Part shown: positions 1 through 11,184 of the stretch, one piece after another
How positions within the stretch are numbered: position 1 is the stretch's first letter
Layout: each line of letters begins with the position of its first letter
Notes under the pieces: model-generated
What the model was told of the DNA's origin: nothing
Databases searched by the model: none
What the model saw: the letters and a program-made list of their open reading frames with translations, nothing else
Made by a program: the position numbers and the translations under genes
Source: Hyaloraphidium curvatum
Taxonomy: Eukaryota; Monoblepharomycota; Hyaloraphidiomycetes; Hyaloraphidiales; Hyaloraphidiaceae
Assembly: GCA_025558095.1 (NCBI GenBank)
Contig: JAIVFI010000042.1
Coordinates: forward strand, 62,001 to 126,000
Reading direction: 5' to 3'
Length of the DNA stretch: 64,000 nucleotides

Positions 1-183
1 CGGATTCTGAACGCATTTTGTGGCTCTCTCTCCCCAAGATTGAGTGGTCGTGGTCTTGAGAACCGCCGTAGCAAGGAGCGCAGATAGAGATCTATCAAAT
101 TCAGCAGGCTGCCTTTCTCGCAGTGCATAATACAAAATGCGGTTTCGGTTCGAGAGTCCAGTAACCCCGTGTCCAGGAGCCGC

Positions 184-2005
184 CTACGCCCCGACGAGGA
201 ACGAAGCAACGACGGCCAGCACCGCCGCCAGCCATCCCGCCGCAAGCACGCCCGCCGACGACGGCCTCGACGTGGGCGCGACCACCGTGAGCGTCGCCGA
301 TGCCGTCGGCGATACCACCCCGCCCGTGACGGTGGGCGTGGCCCTGTACCTCGGCGGGCACGCCGCGCCCAGGTCGCCGGTCCCGTTGGGCAGCCTGTTG
401 GGCCCCGTGTTGAACATGTCGAGCCACCACGTGCGGTCGCACCACGTCGACTCCCCTCCCCCAAACGCCATCCGGTTGGTCGGGATCTCGTCGAGCCAGG
501 CGTCCATGATCCCACTCTCGTTCTTCCCCTGCCCGATCACCAGGCGGAAGTCGCGGTCGTCGCCCCACTCCTCCTTGCGGATCTCGAACCACACGATGGC
601 CCGGGTGAGGTTGTACCTGTCGAACGTGGACTCGTTGTAGAGCTGCCGCCACCAGGACTGCTTGATCTCGATGGCGGTGGGGCCGGTCTTGCCGACGTGC
701 CACGCCGCGGCGGTCTCGGAGAAGAAGAAGGGCTTGTCCCGGCCGACGGCGAGGCGGCGGTAGTGGTTGCAGATGGGGAAGTTGCCGTACTTGTTGACGC
801 CGTCGAGCCAGTTCCAGAGCGTGTTGTCGGGGACGATCTCGTTGATCGTCTGCCGAAAACGTCAGCCGCAACAAAACACCGCCCATCCGCCGCAACCCAC
901 GTGGTCCTCGGTGCCGTAGAAGTAGATGCTCATGCCGACGATGTCCACGTAGTCGTCCCCGGGCCAGAAGGGCAGGTACGGGTCGTAGTCTGCGGGCCGC
1001 CACTCGCAGTCGGGGACGGCGTTGGGCGCCCACTCCATCTTGACGGCGGCACGTGTGGCGGGCCGCATGGCGTCGACGAACTCGCGCCAGATGCGGACGA
1101 AGAGGTCCTGCTGGTCGCCCCACGGGTACCTGGGGAAGCGGAGTTGGGTGAGAACCAGGGTCGGGGCGGCAGGCCTTCGAGGTAGAAACCGACCAGTTGC
1201 CGTTCATCTCGTGGCCCCAGCGGATGATAATCGGGAGGCCAAGGTCGACAAGCTCGTCGATAAGCTTGAGGAATCTGAGGATACGGAGAAAGAGTCAGAG
1301 CGACGTCGGAAAGGCGACCCGCTAGGCCCGATGCTATCCCGCTCAAGTGGATCGGGCTCAGGCGACCGGTGTCAGTCGCCTGAATGGCAGCCGAGGGCCG
1401 CGCATAGTGCCAGGCCTCGGGATCACAGGGCCCCGTTCTCCCGGATCAGGATCCGACACCCACGGCTCCGTGTAGCCACCCGGGTACATCGGGTCGCCCA
1501 TGGTGCAGTTGAGCACAATGTCGTTGCAGTCGCCTGCCTGGCCCTGCTTGGTGCAGTTCTTGTAGATGTAGGTGCCCGACGAGCAGTTGGACGTGCCCCA
1601 GTACTGCAGGCCCTCCCACGGCATGACGGCGATCGAGTAGGCTGCGCCGTAGCCGAGGTTGAGGACCTGCTTTGCGTGCCGCATCATGCGCTCCTCGCAG
1701 AAGGAGAAGTTGTACTTCTGGTCGCGGAGCGGCGAGGAGCCGACGTCGAAGAAGTCGCCGAAGATTGTGGCGTTGCGGCCCAGCAGCGCGTTGTACTCGG
1801 CGGCGCCGATGCCGTCGTCCCACGCGAGGTGCGCGCCGTGCGCGACGGGCGCGCGCGTCGACTGCGCGGACGGCGCGGCGGGGAGGCGGGTGGCCGTCGG
1901 CGCCTGCCGGGCGAGCAGCTCCACGGGGCCGGCCGCCGCGGGGGCGCACGCCGCGAGCAGCGCCGCAGCGCCGAACACCGCGAGGGCTCTGCGCAGCGCG
2001 GCCAT
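184..2005 (-). CDS. Secreted/GPI-type glycoside hydrolase family 26 (beta-mannanase-like)
   Basis: Predicted extracellular beta-mannan or beta-1,3/1,4-glucan hydrolase. The start at 2005 gives a signal peptide (MAALRRALAVFGAAALLAA). Both GH26 catalytic glutamates are visible: the acid/base in RWGHEMNGNW (Glu codon 1208-1210) and the nucleophile in FFSETAAAW (Glu codon 715-717). WAPN and GDDYVDIVGMSIYFYG between them are also family hallmarks. Introns fit at 1130-1193 (joining NW to YPWGDQQ) and 850-900. A further splice between about 1272 and 1457 is needed but I could not settle its ends. The C-terminus is Ser/Thr-rich and ends in a hydrophobic tail (AAGWLAAVLAVVASFLVGA), which looks like a GPI-attachment signal, so the enzyme is probably wall- or membrane-bound. 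Exact substrate cannot be read from sequence. Confidence 0.85.
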
Positions 2006-2450
2006 CGCGAGATTCGGGCGGGAGAGCGGCCTGGGGTGTCTTTGCGCCGGGGTGATCCCCCCCGATTTGGTTGATTGAGGCTTAGCGGCAGTCCCGAAGG
2101 CCCTGACGAGGACTCTCGATCGGCCATTCCAGCTGGCTCCACCAACAGCATTAATCCGAAAGGAAAGTGATGATCTCGATGATTCCGGGCTCCTCATCGC
2201 GGGCGGTCCACGGATGGATGGGCACGAGGGGTCGATCCCCCGGAGGCGGTCTTCGAGAGAAGATCGGCTTGGAAATGAAACATGAGCTAAAGGCGGAACA
2301 TTCTGATTCATTCATTTCTCCTTTTGCCTTGAGAGCGCCTCATGTCGTGTCGCCAGGCCGGTCTGCTCAGAGGTCAGGGGGCAACTACAAAAAGTCTAAG
2401 GTGGTCGAACGACGCGCTCCCCTCCCGCCCCCCGCCCGCGATTCCGCGCG
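2006..2450. other. Intergenic, divergent promoters
   Basis: This 445-base gap lies between the divergent starts of the GH26 gene (minus) and HIR1 (plus), so it should carry both promoters. I see no convincing TATA box, repeat or RNA gene in it. Confidence 0.4.
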
Positions 2451-5400
2451 ATGCGGTACTACCAGGTGCCTCTCCTCGCGTGCAACGACTGCTGTACTAT
2501 TTTTCTGACGCGTTCCCGCCGTCCAGCCGACGTGGCTGTCCCACACCTCGGAGAAGGGCGCGCGGCAGGTGGGCCTCACGGGACCGCGGTCGCGAAGGAT
2601 TCCGCTCACGCCGTCCGACAGCCGATATTCTCGCTGCATTGGCATCCGGATGGACAGCGGCTGGCGACGGGCGGCACCGGTGGGCCCGTTCCGTCGGCCC
2701 GGGGGACGCGTCTGACTTGTTTCTCTACCGCGTCTCCTTCGCTGCCTCGCCAACCCGAACATTAATTGGACCTCCATTCCGGCGCCAGGTCCCACCTCGG
2801 TCAAGATATGGGGCGCCCCCGCCCTCCTGGACCCCCCACCCGCCGCCCCCGGCCCCTCTGCTCCCTCCCAGCCCGAACACCGCCTGCTCTCCGCGCTCAC
2901 GGGCCACGACGCCGCCGTCCTGGTCGTCCGCTGGTCCCCCGACGGCAAGCGTTTGGCTACGGGGGGCGACGACCGCGCCGTGATGCTGTGGGAGCGGGAC
3001 GACGAGGCGGTCGAGTTCGGCGGGCCGAGGAACGAGGAGGGGTATCGGGTGGTCAAGGTGCTCAGGGGGCACGATTCGGACGTCGTTGATCTGGCGTGGT
3101 CGGTGGATGGGGATCTGCTGGCGACGTGCTCATTGGATCGGTCGGTGGTGGTGTGGGACGCGAGGGGGCACGGTGAGCGCGTCCGCAGGCACATGCCCTG
3201 AGGACACCCAACATTTTCCCATACCGCCTTTCAGAAATCATTCGGCGGTTTCATGGGCACGAGGGCCACGTCAAGGGCGTGGCCTTTGACCCGCTGGGCA
3301 CCTACCTCGCGTCCTGCGCGGACGACAAGACCATGCGGATATGGTCCCTCCGCGGGCGGCCGGCAGACTGGGCGGTGGAGCATGTCGTAGAAGTCGGATT
3401 TGAGGGCGGCATGGGGACGTGGTTTTCGCGTTTGAGGTTCGTTCGCTTCTGGACCTCCGCACCGCTTTCGAGATCGCTGATTGCGTCGCGCCGTCCAGCT
3501 TCTCCCCCGACGGCGCATACCTCGCTGCTCCCACCGGCCACAACAACGGCCTGCCCACCGCCCCCCTCTTCGAGCGCCCCACCCCCGACCGCGCCCCCGC
3601 CCCCGCCCTCAGCCTGGTGGGCCACTCCTCCCCGATCGAGGTCTCCTACTTTTCCCCCCGCCTCTTCCGCCGCGGCAGCCCCGACACCTGCGCCGTGCTC
3701 GCCACCGCCGGCGAGGACGGCACCCTGGCGCTCTGGGCTGCCGCGCAGCCTCGCGCGATCGCGGCGCTGGAGGGCATCGTCGCCTCCGGGACCGTGTACG
3801 GGGTGCACGACGTCGCGTGGCATCCGACCGGCTCGTCCATGTGCGTGTGCACGCACGGCGGGTACGTCGGGGTGCTGTCGTTCGAGGGGAAGGAGATCGG
3901 GGACCCCGTGCCGCCGGAGGAGGTGGAGGAGATCCTCAGGAAGCGCGGCAAGGGGGCCAAGCAGGCGGGGATCATCGAGACCCCCGAGTGGCTGCTCGCG
4001 GAGGAAAAGTACAAGGCTTTGGAGGCCGAGAAAGAGCGGGAGGAGCGGGAAAAGGCGAGGGCCGCGGGCGTGGCGCCGCCGTCGCCGGTGCAGGACAAGG
4101 GCAAGGGGAAGGAGGTGCAGAGCCCGAGCGCGCCGCAACCGCCGCCCCAGGTACAGCGGACGAAGGATGGGAAGAAGCGGATCGCGCCGACGTTCATTCG
4201 GAGGTGGGAGCGCCGTGCAGCAGAGCGAAGCCGATCTTCTGATCCCGACGCCTTGGCCCCAGTCTGACCCACGAGGAGCAAACCTCCTCCACCAACCCCT
4301 TTGGCCTTCCCCCTCCTCCTCCATCCCGACCTCCTTCTCCGCCCCGGCCAAAGGAACCACCGGTTGCTTACGGCACCTACGTCGCCGCCGACGGCACGCT
4401 GAAGGACCTCCGCCTCCCGGTCCCGGACGTCGCCGAGCCGCGGCTGATCGTCGGCACCTTCCTGGAGGGCAAGGGCGTGGAGTGCCGTAACGAGGGCCGC
4501 GGGGCGAACGCGACGTGCCTCGTCAGGGTGATCAGGGACGGGCGGACGGCGTGGGACGATACGGTGCCGGGGCACGCGGTCAAGGCGGTTAGCGAGGGGG
4601 AGGTGACCGCGGTTTCGACGAGCGACGGGGGATTGCACGTCTGGAGTCGCGCGGGGAGAAGGTGGGTTTCCGTGAATGGCATTGGTGACCTTGTTGCTGA
4701 CGCCGCAACCCCCAGACTCCTGCCCCCGATCATCATGGAAGCCCCTGCGAGCTTCCTGTGTTTGCGGAAGGACTACCTCATGGCGATCAGCGCGGTCGGT
4801 ACGCTCGATCTTTGGTAAGCCAAGGCCCCTCTGCGTGCCCTGCTGTCTCTGAATTCCTGCTCCTCCCTAGGGACATGAAGGACGTTAAGCAGGTCTTTCC
4901 GACCGCCTCCCTTTCCCCCCTCATGTCGTCCCTCTCCCGGCTGCACGCCGCTGCGGCCGAGCGCAACAAGATCCTAATGCCCGGGATTACCCCCTCCATG
5001 CCTACCATCACCACCGCCGTCGTGCAGGACGACGGCACCCCGCTTCTCCTCGCCGGAACATGGGGCGCGTTCCGGTACGACCCCGGCCGAGGCTGGACAA
5101 AGGTCGTGGACCCGCGGGATCCCGGACCCGAATCCATCGGCCCCAAGAAGGGGCCGTTCGAAGCTCTGCGCCGTTCCGTGGGCGGGGACAAGGGTCCGCC
5201 GCTGCGTGGGCGTAAGCTGCCGCTGGGCTGGCTGGAGGGCAAGCTCGCGTCGTGCCGGGCGCTGTCGAGCTTGGACGAATTCCGGTACTGGCTGCGGCTG
5301 TACATGCAGCGCCTCGCGGAGGACGCCGAGGTCGACCGCGCCGCCGAGATCGTGGATGAGCTGGTTGCGCCCGAGGGGGCACCGTACGCGGGCAACTGGA

Positions 5401-5492
5401 CCAAGGCCCAGCGCGCGGCCATGTTTGAGGAGATGATCCCGATCATGATCAAGCAGCGGGCGTTCCAGCGCGTGTTGGAGGGCTTGATTTGA
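2451..5492 (+). CDS. HIR1: HIR1/HIRA histone H3-H4 chaperone
   Basis: WD40 histone chaperone of the HIR complex, which deposits H3-H4 independently of replication and represses transcription in the nucleus. Nine exons: 2451-2465, 2527-2568, 2622-2679, 2789-3172, 3235-3386, 3437-4203, 4263-4661, 4716-4814, 4871-5492 (845 aa, frame closes). The first exons splice into MRYYQPTWLSHTSEKGARQ and PIFSLHWHPDGQRLATGG, matching the HIRA N-terminus. WD repeats follow (GGDDRAVMLWER, CSLDRSVVVWDA, CADDKTMRIW, AGEDGTLALW). KDGKKRIAPTFI, after a charged helix, resembles the B domain that contacts Asf1. The HIRA C-terminal domain (LLPPIIMEAPASFLCLRKDYL onward) ends the protein. The start is unambiguous because the 15-nt first exon encodes the family N-terminus. 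Intron 3387-3436 is the least certain. Confidence 0.95.
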
Positions 5493-5784
5493 ATCTGCTG
5501 GATCGCTATCCCGTGCTCGCTCGTTCCGCTAGGCCGCTAGGCCGGGTAGCTCGTGTTGCCTCGGTTGCATGAATCGGACGAATCCCGCTCGTCGTGCCAC
5601 AGGACCCCTTCGGATCTAGCTCCGCACACTTTTACGATCGTATTTGCCTCGCACGGAGTCTTCAGTGAATCGGAAAAAAGGTGCGCAACGGCAACGGGTG
5701 CGCAAAGGCAGCGGTTTTTTTGTCGCCGCCCCGCGCGGTCCCCGGTCCCGCGTCTCCCGTTCTGCCTCCACGCCCCGCTACACG

Positions 5785-8685
5785 ATGCGGTCGCTCTCGC
5801 GCCCCCTGGCATTCGCCGCAGCGCTCGCGCTGCTCCTGCTCTCCGTCCCGGCCGACGCCGCCGCGGCCAGGAAAGCGCCGCGATCCTCGGTGTCGCGCCG
5901 GCAGGAGAACATCGACCCCACCCTTCCCACGATTGGCAAATGCGAAGGCAACAAAGTTTGCTTGAACGGCTTCACCTGCGATGTCACCTGCGAGGTCACC
6001 TTCCCCCTGTCGGACGTCACGACTCCGGTTCCCTACACGGTCGTTTCCCGGTCGACCGGAGAAACTCTCTTCACCGGAGAGTTCAACCGCACGGACGCCG
6101 ACGGCATGATCGTGCCGGATTTCGTCTTTCCTTTCACCAGCACGTTCAACGGGTGAGTCCCGAGCGCCGCCACCGGACTCGTCGGGCATGGTGTTGCGCT
6201 CCTTCCTTGGAGGCATTGCGCGGGATGCCCAGGCCGGCACTGACCCCAACTCCTCTTCATCGCAGGTGGAACGACATGAACGTCACCATCGGAAGTGGGG
6301 TCTCCCGCTACGTCGTCCAGGTCACCCCGGCCGGCGTCACGATCATACCCATCATCATCACCCTGATCGTGGCCTTCTGGTCCCGCGAAGTCTTGCCGTC
6401 GCTGCTCTTCGGCATCTTCTTGACCGCGACCTTCAGTGGGTTCCTGGAATTGGACTCTGCTTGTGTGGAAAGATCTGATCAGGATCTTTCTCCCCTTGTT
6501 CACTATTCCCTTGCGTGATCCTTTCGGTTCTACAGTCAATAGTGGGTTGATTAGCGCGCGTCGGACGGACGACCGACTAACATGTGATCTGCGCGCAGAC
6601 TACAACCCGATCATCGGCTTCGAGCGTACCCTTGACACCTATATGGCGAACGCTGTTGCTGATCGCTACCACGCACTGCTCATCCTTCTGACTTTCTGGT
6701 GCGGAGCTGCCGTCCCCATTCCGCACCGTGATCACTGATCGTTCGCACTCCAGGCTCGGTTCCCTGGTTTGCCTCGTGCAGAAGTCCGGTGGGGCCGCTG
6801 GATTGGGTCGGGCCGTGAGCAAGTACGCCAAGAACCGCTGGGGCGCGCAGTGGTATGGCTACGTGAGTTTCGCACTGGCGTCGCGATGCAGGATCGGGGC
6901 CTGACGCCTAGCGTCCCCGCAGGCTCTCGGATGGATCATTTTCTTCGACGACTACGCCTCGTGCCTGATCGTTGGTAATCAGATGCGACCCATAACTGAC
7001 GAGTTCTGGGTGTCTCGCGAGAAGCTGGCCTTCATCACGCACACCACCTCGGCCGCACCCGCCTCGATCGTCCCCATGACCAGCTGGATTGGCTTCGAGC
7101 TCTCGCTTCTCACCGACGCCATGCGATCCGTCGGTTCCACGATGGACCCGTGGACGACGCTGCTGGAGACCATCCCGTCTCGCTACTACCCGTTCTTCAT
7201 GCTCTACCTCATCCCCATCCTCCTGATCTTCAAGCGCGAGTTCGGACCCATGCTCGGCGCCGAGCGCCGCGCGATGCGGCTGCACCAGCTGCAGCCGCCG
7301 GACATGATGGTCGAGGACGACTCGCAGGAGTTCAGCGAGTTCTCGGACGAGAAGGGGCCCCAGAAGAAGATCGCGCACTGGGCCCACGCGATGGTGCCCA
7401 TCGTCGTCTGCATTGTCGTCATCATTATCTCGCTATTCCTGACCGGATACTATATCTGCGTCGACAACGGCATCCCGATCACGGTACGTGCGTCGACCAA
7501 GTGCTTGCGTGCTGGTGGGTCTGACTTACGCACATCCAGGCCAGCAACCTTTCCGGCAACGGCGACTCCTACTACGCGCTGACGTACGGCGCCTTCATCG
7601 GCGCTCTCTGGGCCACAATCCAGTACAAGATCTTCGGCGTGCTCACCCTCAAGGAGTCTGTCCAGGGCTGGCTGCAGGGTATCCGCAGCATGATCGAGGC
7701 GCTCATGGTCCTGATCATGGCCTGGGCCATCTCGAACGCGATCGAGGACCTCGGCACGGCGACCTTCATCGTTAGCGCCGCACAGGGCGGGATCGACTGG
7801 CGCGGGCTGCCGGCGCTCATCTTCCTGCTCTGCTGCATCATGTCGTTCTGCACCGGGTCCTCGTGGGGGACGATGGTGAGCCATTTACGGCCAGCAGCTT
7901 TTCATGTTTCTGACCCGCTCTCTCTCACAGGCGATCGTGTTCCCCTTGGCGATCCCCCTGGCCGTCGGCATCGCCCCGCCGGAGTACCAGCACGTGTCGC
8001 TCGTCGACACGGCCAGTGCCATCCTCTCGGGCTCGATCTTCGGCGACCAGTGCTCCCCGATTTCCGACACGACCATCTTGACGACGATCGCTTCCCGCGT
8101 CGCGATCCACCCGCACATCATGACCCAGGTGCGTCGATTTGGCGTACCCCCCGAACAATTCTGACGATTCCCCGCCAGATCATCTACTCCTGCCTCTGCG
8201 CCGTTCTTGCGATCGTCATCGGCCTGATTCCTCTGGGCTACCAGGCATACCCTGCCTACGCCGGCTTGCTGCTCGGAATCCCCGTCCTCGTGATCATCTG
8301 CTACCTCCTCGGCACCCCCGTCGAGTCCGACAAGCCGGACAAGCTCGCGTTCCTGTACAGCTGGCGCAAGAGCAAGGTCACGGGGGAGACGCCCGCCGCG
8401 GAGGGGGCAAACCCGGAGACGTCGGCGCCGCGGATCATGACCACCGAGGTGGGGTCTCCCGCGGCCACGGAGCTCATGAATCTCTGACTCGCCGACGCGC
8501 AGGAGGCGTTCGGCGACGTCGACAAATTCCACGTCGACTCGGACATCCCCATGGCCGGCGGCCACTACTCCATCCCCGAGCAGGCGAAGCGCGCCGTTTC
8601 GGTGGAGCCGCCCGAGGAACGCGCAGAGGCTGCTGCTGTCGACGAGGAGGTCGGAGAGAAGAAGGATGCCGCGGTCTCGGCCTGA
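5785..8685 (+). CDS. NhaC-family Na+/H+ antiporter with signal peptide
   Basis: Multi-pass sodium/proton exchanger of the NhaC superfamily, expected in the plasma or a vacuolar membrane for pH and sodium control. Nine exons: 5785-6152, 6266-6435, 6599-6698, 6754-6862, 6923-7483, 7540-7875, 7931-8128, 8179-8448, 8503-8685 (764 aa, frame closes). A signal peptide (MRSLSRPLAFAAALALLLLS, Ala-rich after it) leads into a lumenal/extracellular domain with Cys residues (residues about 45-125). The transporter core follows, with family stretches such as GWIIFFDDYASCLIVGNQMR, ITHTTSAAPASIVPMTSWIG, SWGTMAIVFPLAIPLA and SGSIFGDQCSPISDTTILT. A charged cytoplasmic tail ends the protein. Intron 6436-6598 (163 nt) is the least certain splice. 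Upstream in-frame starts are less likely because they would precede the signal peptide. Confidence 0.88.
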
Positions 8686-8921
8686 TCGCTCCTCCGCTTT
8701 GTCACCCGGGGAATGGGAGGCGGCCGTCCCCGATCGATCACCAAGCCGCCCAGAAAAAGCAATGTACAGCGCAACCATGTAGCGTGATATGTAGCCACCA
8801 TGAATTGGAGCACATTTGCAAGGCAATCGGGGAAGGAAGACGCCTGCTTCGAAGGATGTGAAGGGTGCGGGCGCGCGGCCAACTCCGCTTGGCCCAGCAG
8901 GCCGCGAAACTCCCTTCCAAA

Positions 8922-9944
8922 ATGGCGCCCTCCCCGTCGCAGGCGGCCATCTTCTTTGGCGGAGCAGTGGTCGGCGCCCTGCTCGCCTTTGGCTTCCCCG
9001 CCGCGCAGCCGCCTCTGCCGCTGCCGCTGCCGCCGCTCCCCGAGGGCGTCCCGCCCGGTCTTCTTCAGTCCTGCGCGTCCAACTACGCGGTCCGCGAGGC
9101 CGCGTGGGCCAAACGCGTCGCGCGACGCCAGAAGGAGGTCGCCAACCGCCCGAATCAGCAGCGCAACAACATGTGGCTCCAGATTTCCCAGAAGAACTGC
9201 CCGAACGCGCGGTACGACGAAACGTCGTGGGACCGCGTCGTGGCCTTCAACCCGTTCGACCCCGAGTGGTCATGCCCGGACGAGGAGCGCATCGGGCCGT
9301 TCGCGCTGGACTCGAACGAGGGCGGAAAATGGATCTGCTTCGTGCCCAAGCCCGGGGAGCCTTGCCTGGTCTACTCGGTCGGGTCCAACTACGACTTTTC
9401 GTTCGAAAAGGCCGTCAAGCAGCTCAACGCGGGCTGCGAGGTGCACACCTTCGACCCTACCACGGACGTGGCCCGTTCGAGGGCGCTCGCAGTCGGCGTG
9501 GGATCCACCTTCCACCCCTGGGCCTTCGGCCGCGACCGGAGCGTCGCGCAGATCGCCGACGAGCTCGGGCACTCGGGGCGCCGGATCGACATCCTCAAGA
9601 TCGACTGCGAGCGATGCGAACTCAAGCCGTCGTTCCTCTCGACCTTTTCCAAGTGCCGGAAAGGGCGCGACGGGTCGGACCCGCCCATCGGGCAGATCCT
9701 CATGGAAGTGCACCTTCCCGAGCCGCCCGAGGCCCCGTTCCCTGCCGTCAAGGCCCTGTTCGACGCCTTTGACGGTTGCGGCTTCCGGACTTTCCACAAG
9801 GAGCCCAACGTTGAGTGGGCGGGGGGTTACAACGCGATCGAGTTCGCGCTGGTGGATCCCAGGGCAGCCAGGGAGTCGTTCTGGAGGGCGGCGTGCCCCG
9901 AGGTGCCGCTGGACGCCTTCCTTCAAGCGACGGGGTATCGGTAG
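8922..9944 (+). CDS. METTL24-like methyltransferase-domain protein (Methyltransf_22 type)
   Basis: Single-exon gene, 340 aa, related to animal METTL24/METTL24-like proteins. An N-terminal hydrophobic stretch (AAIFFGGAVVGALLAFGFPA) is a signal anchor, so it is probably a Golgi or secretory-pathway type II membrane protein. A Pro/Leu-rich stem follows. The family signature begins with DEERIGPFALDSNEGGKWIC and continues CLVYSVGSNYDFSFEKAV, then EVHTFDPT and a later IDILKIDCERCE block, as in FkbM-like SAM-dependent folds. Methyl acceptor unknown. The start at 8922 is the ATG just before the membrane anchor; upstream reading frame lacks family similarity. Confidence 0.85.
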   Translation: MAPSPSQAAIFFGGAVVGALLAFGFPAAQPPLPLPLPPLPEGVPPGLLQSCASNYAVREAAWAKRVARRQKEVANRPNQQRNNMWLQISQKNCPNARYDETSWDRVVAFNPFDPEWSCPDEERIGPFALDSNEGGKWICFVPKPGEPCLVYSVGSNYDFSFEKAVKQLNAGCEVHTFDPTTDVARSRALAVGVGSTFHPWAFGRDRSVAQIADELGHSGRRIDILKIDCERCELKPSFLSTFSKCRKGRDGSDPPIGQILMEVHLPEPPEAPFPAVKALFDAFDGCGFRTFHKEPNVEWAGGYNAIEFALVDPRAARESFWRAACPEVPLDAFLQATGYR

Positions 9945-10351
9945 CGGGGTTCGTGAAGACTGGGGAGGGCTCTGGCGTCGAGCAATTCCGTTGGAGCTTA
10001 TATTAGTGAGTTGGGAACGCCGATATACCCGGAAGTGCCACGTAGTCTGCCAGCGGAACACATCGGAAGGCCGGGGAGTGGCACGGTTCCGAAGGTTCCG
10101 CACCGAGGGCCTGGTGTTCCTCTCGCCGTCGCGTCGCCCCATCGTCGATGGTGGAAGTTCGGAAATGACGTGCGTCGGTTGAAGATGGTGTTGCTTGGCG
10201 TTTTGCCAGGGGTCGGGATGTGCGTCACCCGCGGATTGCGCGATGGTAGTTGGCGCAAGACCCAAACACGTCGCATCTCCACCCCCCGCATAAAAACCCG
10301 GCCCCGGAACCCCTGCGGAGCACCCGAATCCCGCCTCGCAAACTCGGAAAA
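9945..10351. other. Intergenic, upstream of the small zinc protein gene
   Basis: 407 bases. Apart from a TATA-like CATAAAAAC near 10289 I see no feature here. Confidence 0.35.
10287..10299 (+). promoter_or_regulatory. TATA-like element of the small zinc protein gene
   Basis: The motif CATAAAAAC lies about 60 bases before the ATG at 10352, in an otherwise GC-rich stretch. Its spacing would allow a short 5' leader. Position is the only support. Confidence 0.35.
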
Positions 10352-10884
10352 ATGGCCGACTACCACACCAGCTGGTGCTTCGTGTGCGACAAGCAGTGCG
10401 TCGACTCGGTGAGCCCCCACCGCTCCGTCTCCCAGCGGAAAGGACGCTGACTCCCGCCCAGTCTTCCCTGTACTGCAGCCGCGCCTGCCGCAACCGCGAT
10501 TTTTCCCGGTCGAACGAGGCCGCGGGCGAGCACCACGTGCCCGTCCTGCGCGCGCGGCGGACCAACTCCTCCTCGTCGGGGTGGTCCGAGCGCGAAGGCA
10601 GCCCGCCGCCCGAGGGCTCGCCCCCGCCGGCGCCCGCACACTGGGTCTCAGCAGCCCTCGCTACGGACAGCGACGACGGCGAGCCGGAGCAGCCGCCGCC
10701 GGAGGGCAGCCCGCCGCCCAGCCGCCCCGTGTCGGTCCCCCGCGCGCGTTCGCCCGAGGTGGTGTGGGGCACCGCGATCCAGGACTCGGAGCTGGAGCGG
10801 CACTTTGCGAGGGCGATGGAGCGGTACCGCGCCGTGCCGGTACCCGCTCGGAGGATGTGGACCACTGCGCCTTCCGCTCCCTGA
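10352..10884 (+). CDS. Small zinc-binding protein, Ecl1-like Cys motif
   Basis: Two exons, 10352-10408 and 10462-10884 (159 aa). The splice joins WCFVCDKQCVDS to SSLYCSRACRNRD, creating a C-x2-C ... YC-x3-C zinc-binding pattern like that of small fungal Ecl1/life-span regulator proteins (PF12855). The intron contains CTGAC 8 bases before CCCAG. The rest is low complexity with EGSPPP repeated three times, then an acidic patch and a short charged C-terminus (QDSELERHFARAMERYRAV) likely to be helical. In yeasts Ecl1-type proteins affect stress response and chronological lifespan; that function is only an inference here. Confidence 0.6.
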
Positions 10885-11184
10885 GTCGGGTGTGACTCAC
10901 CCCGCGAAGGACGCTGCGGCAAGGAGAGATGGAGGGCACATGGTCGTGGATGGACATCGTGGATGGTTGCCGACATGTTGTCTGGCGTATTGCATTGCTT
11001 TTCTGACCGTGTACTAGTGGATGCGAACATGGATCGTGGCTTCTCTATACTGGCTTCCGAGGTCCGACGATCTGCACACCCAATCTCCTCGTCCGCGTGC
11101 CAGCCGATCCCAGATTCTCGGTGCGCACATACCACACGAGCGCTTGTCCTTTAGCGGGGATCGTTGCGGCATGAACGGCTCCGG
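10885..11184. other. Intergenic between convergent genes
   Basis: 300 bases between the ends of the small zinc protein gene and the TTLL12-like gene. No RNA gene, repeat or terminator structure is recognisable. Confidence 0.35.

Noticed and set aside
143..160. GGTTCGAGAGTCC resembling a tRNA T-arm
   Set aside because: Loop spacing is wrong and no acceptor or anticodon arms can be drawn around it; it lies just after the GH26 stop.
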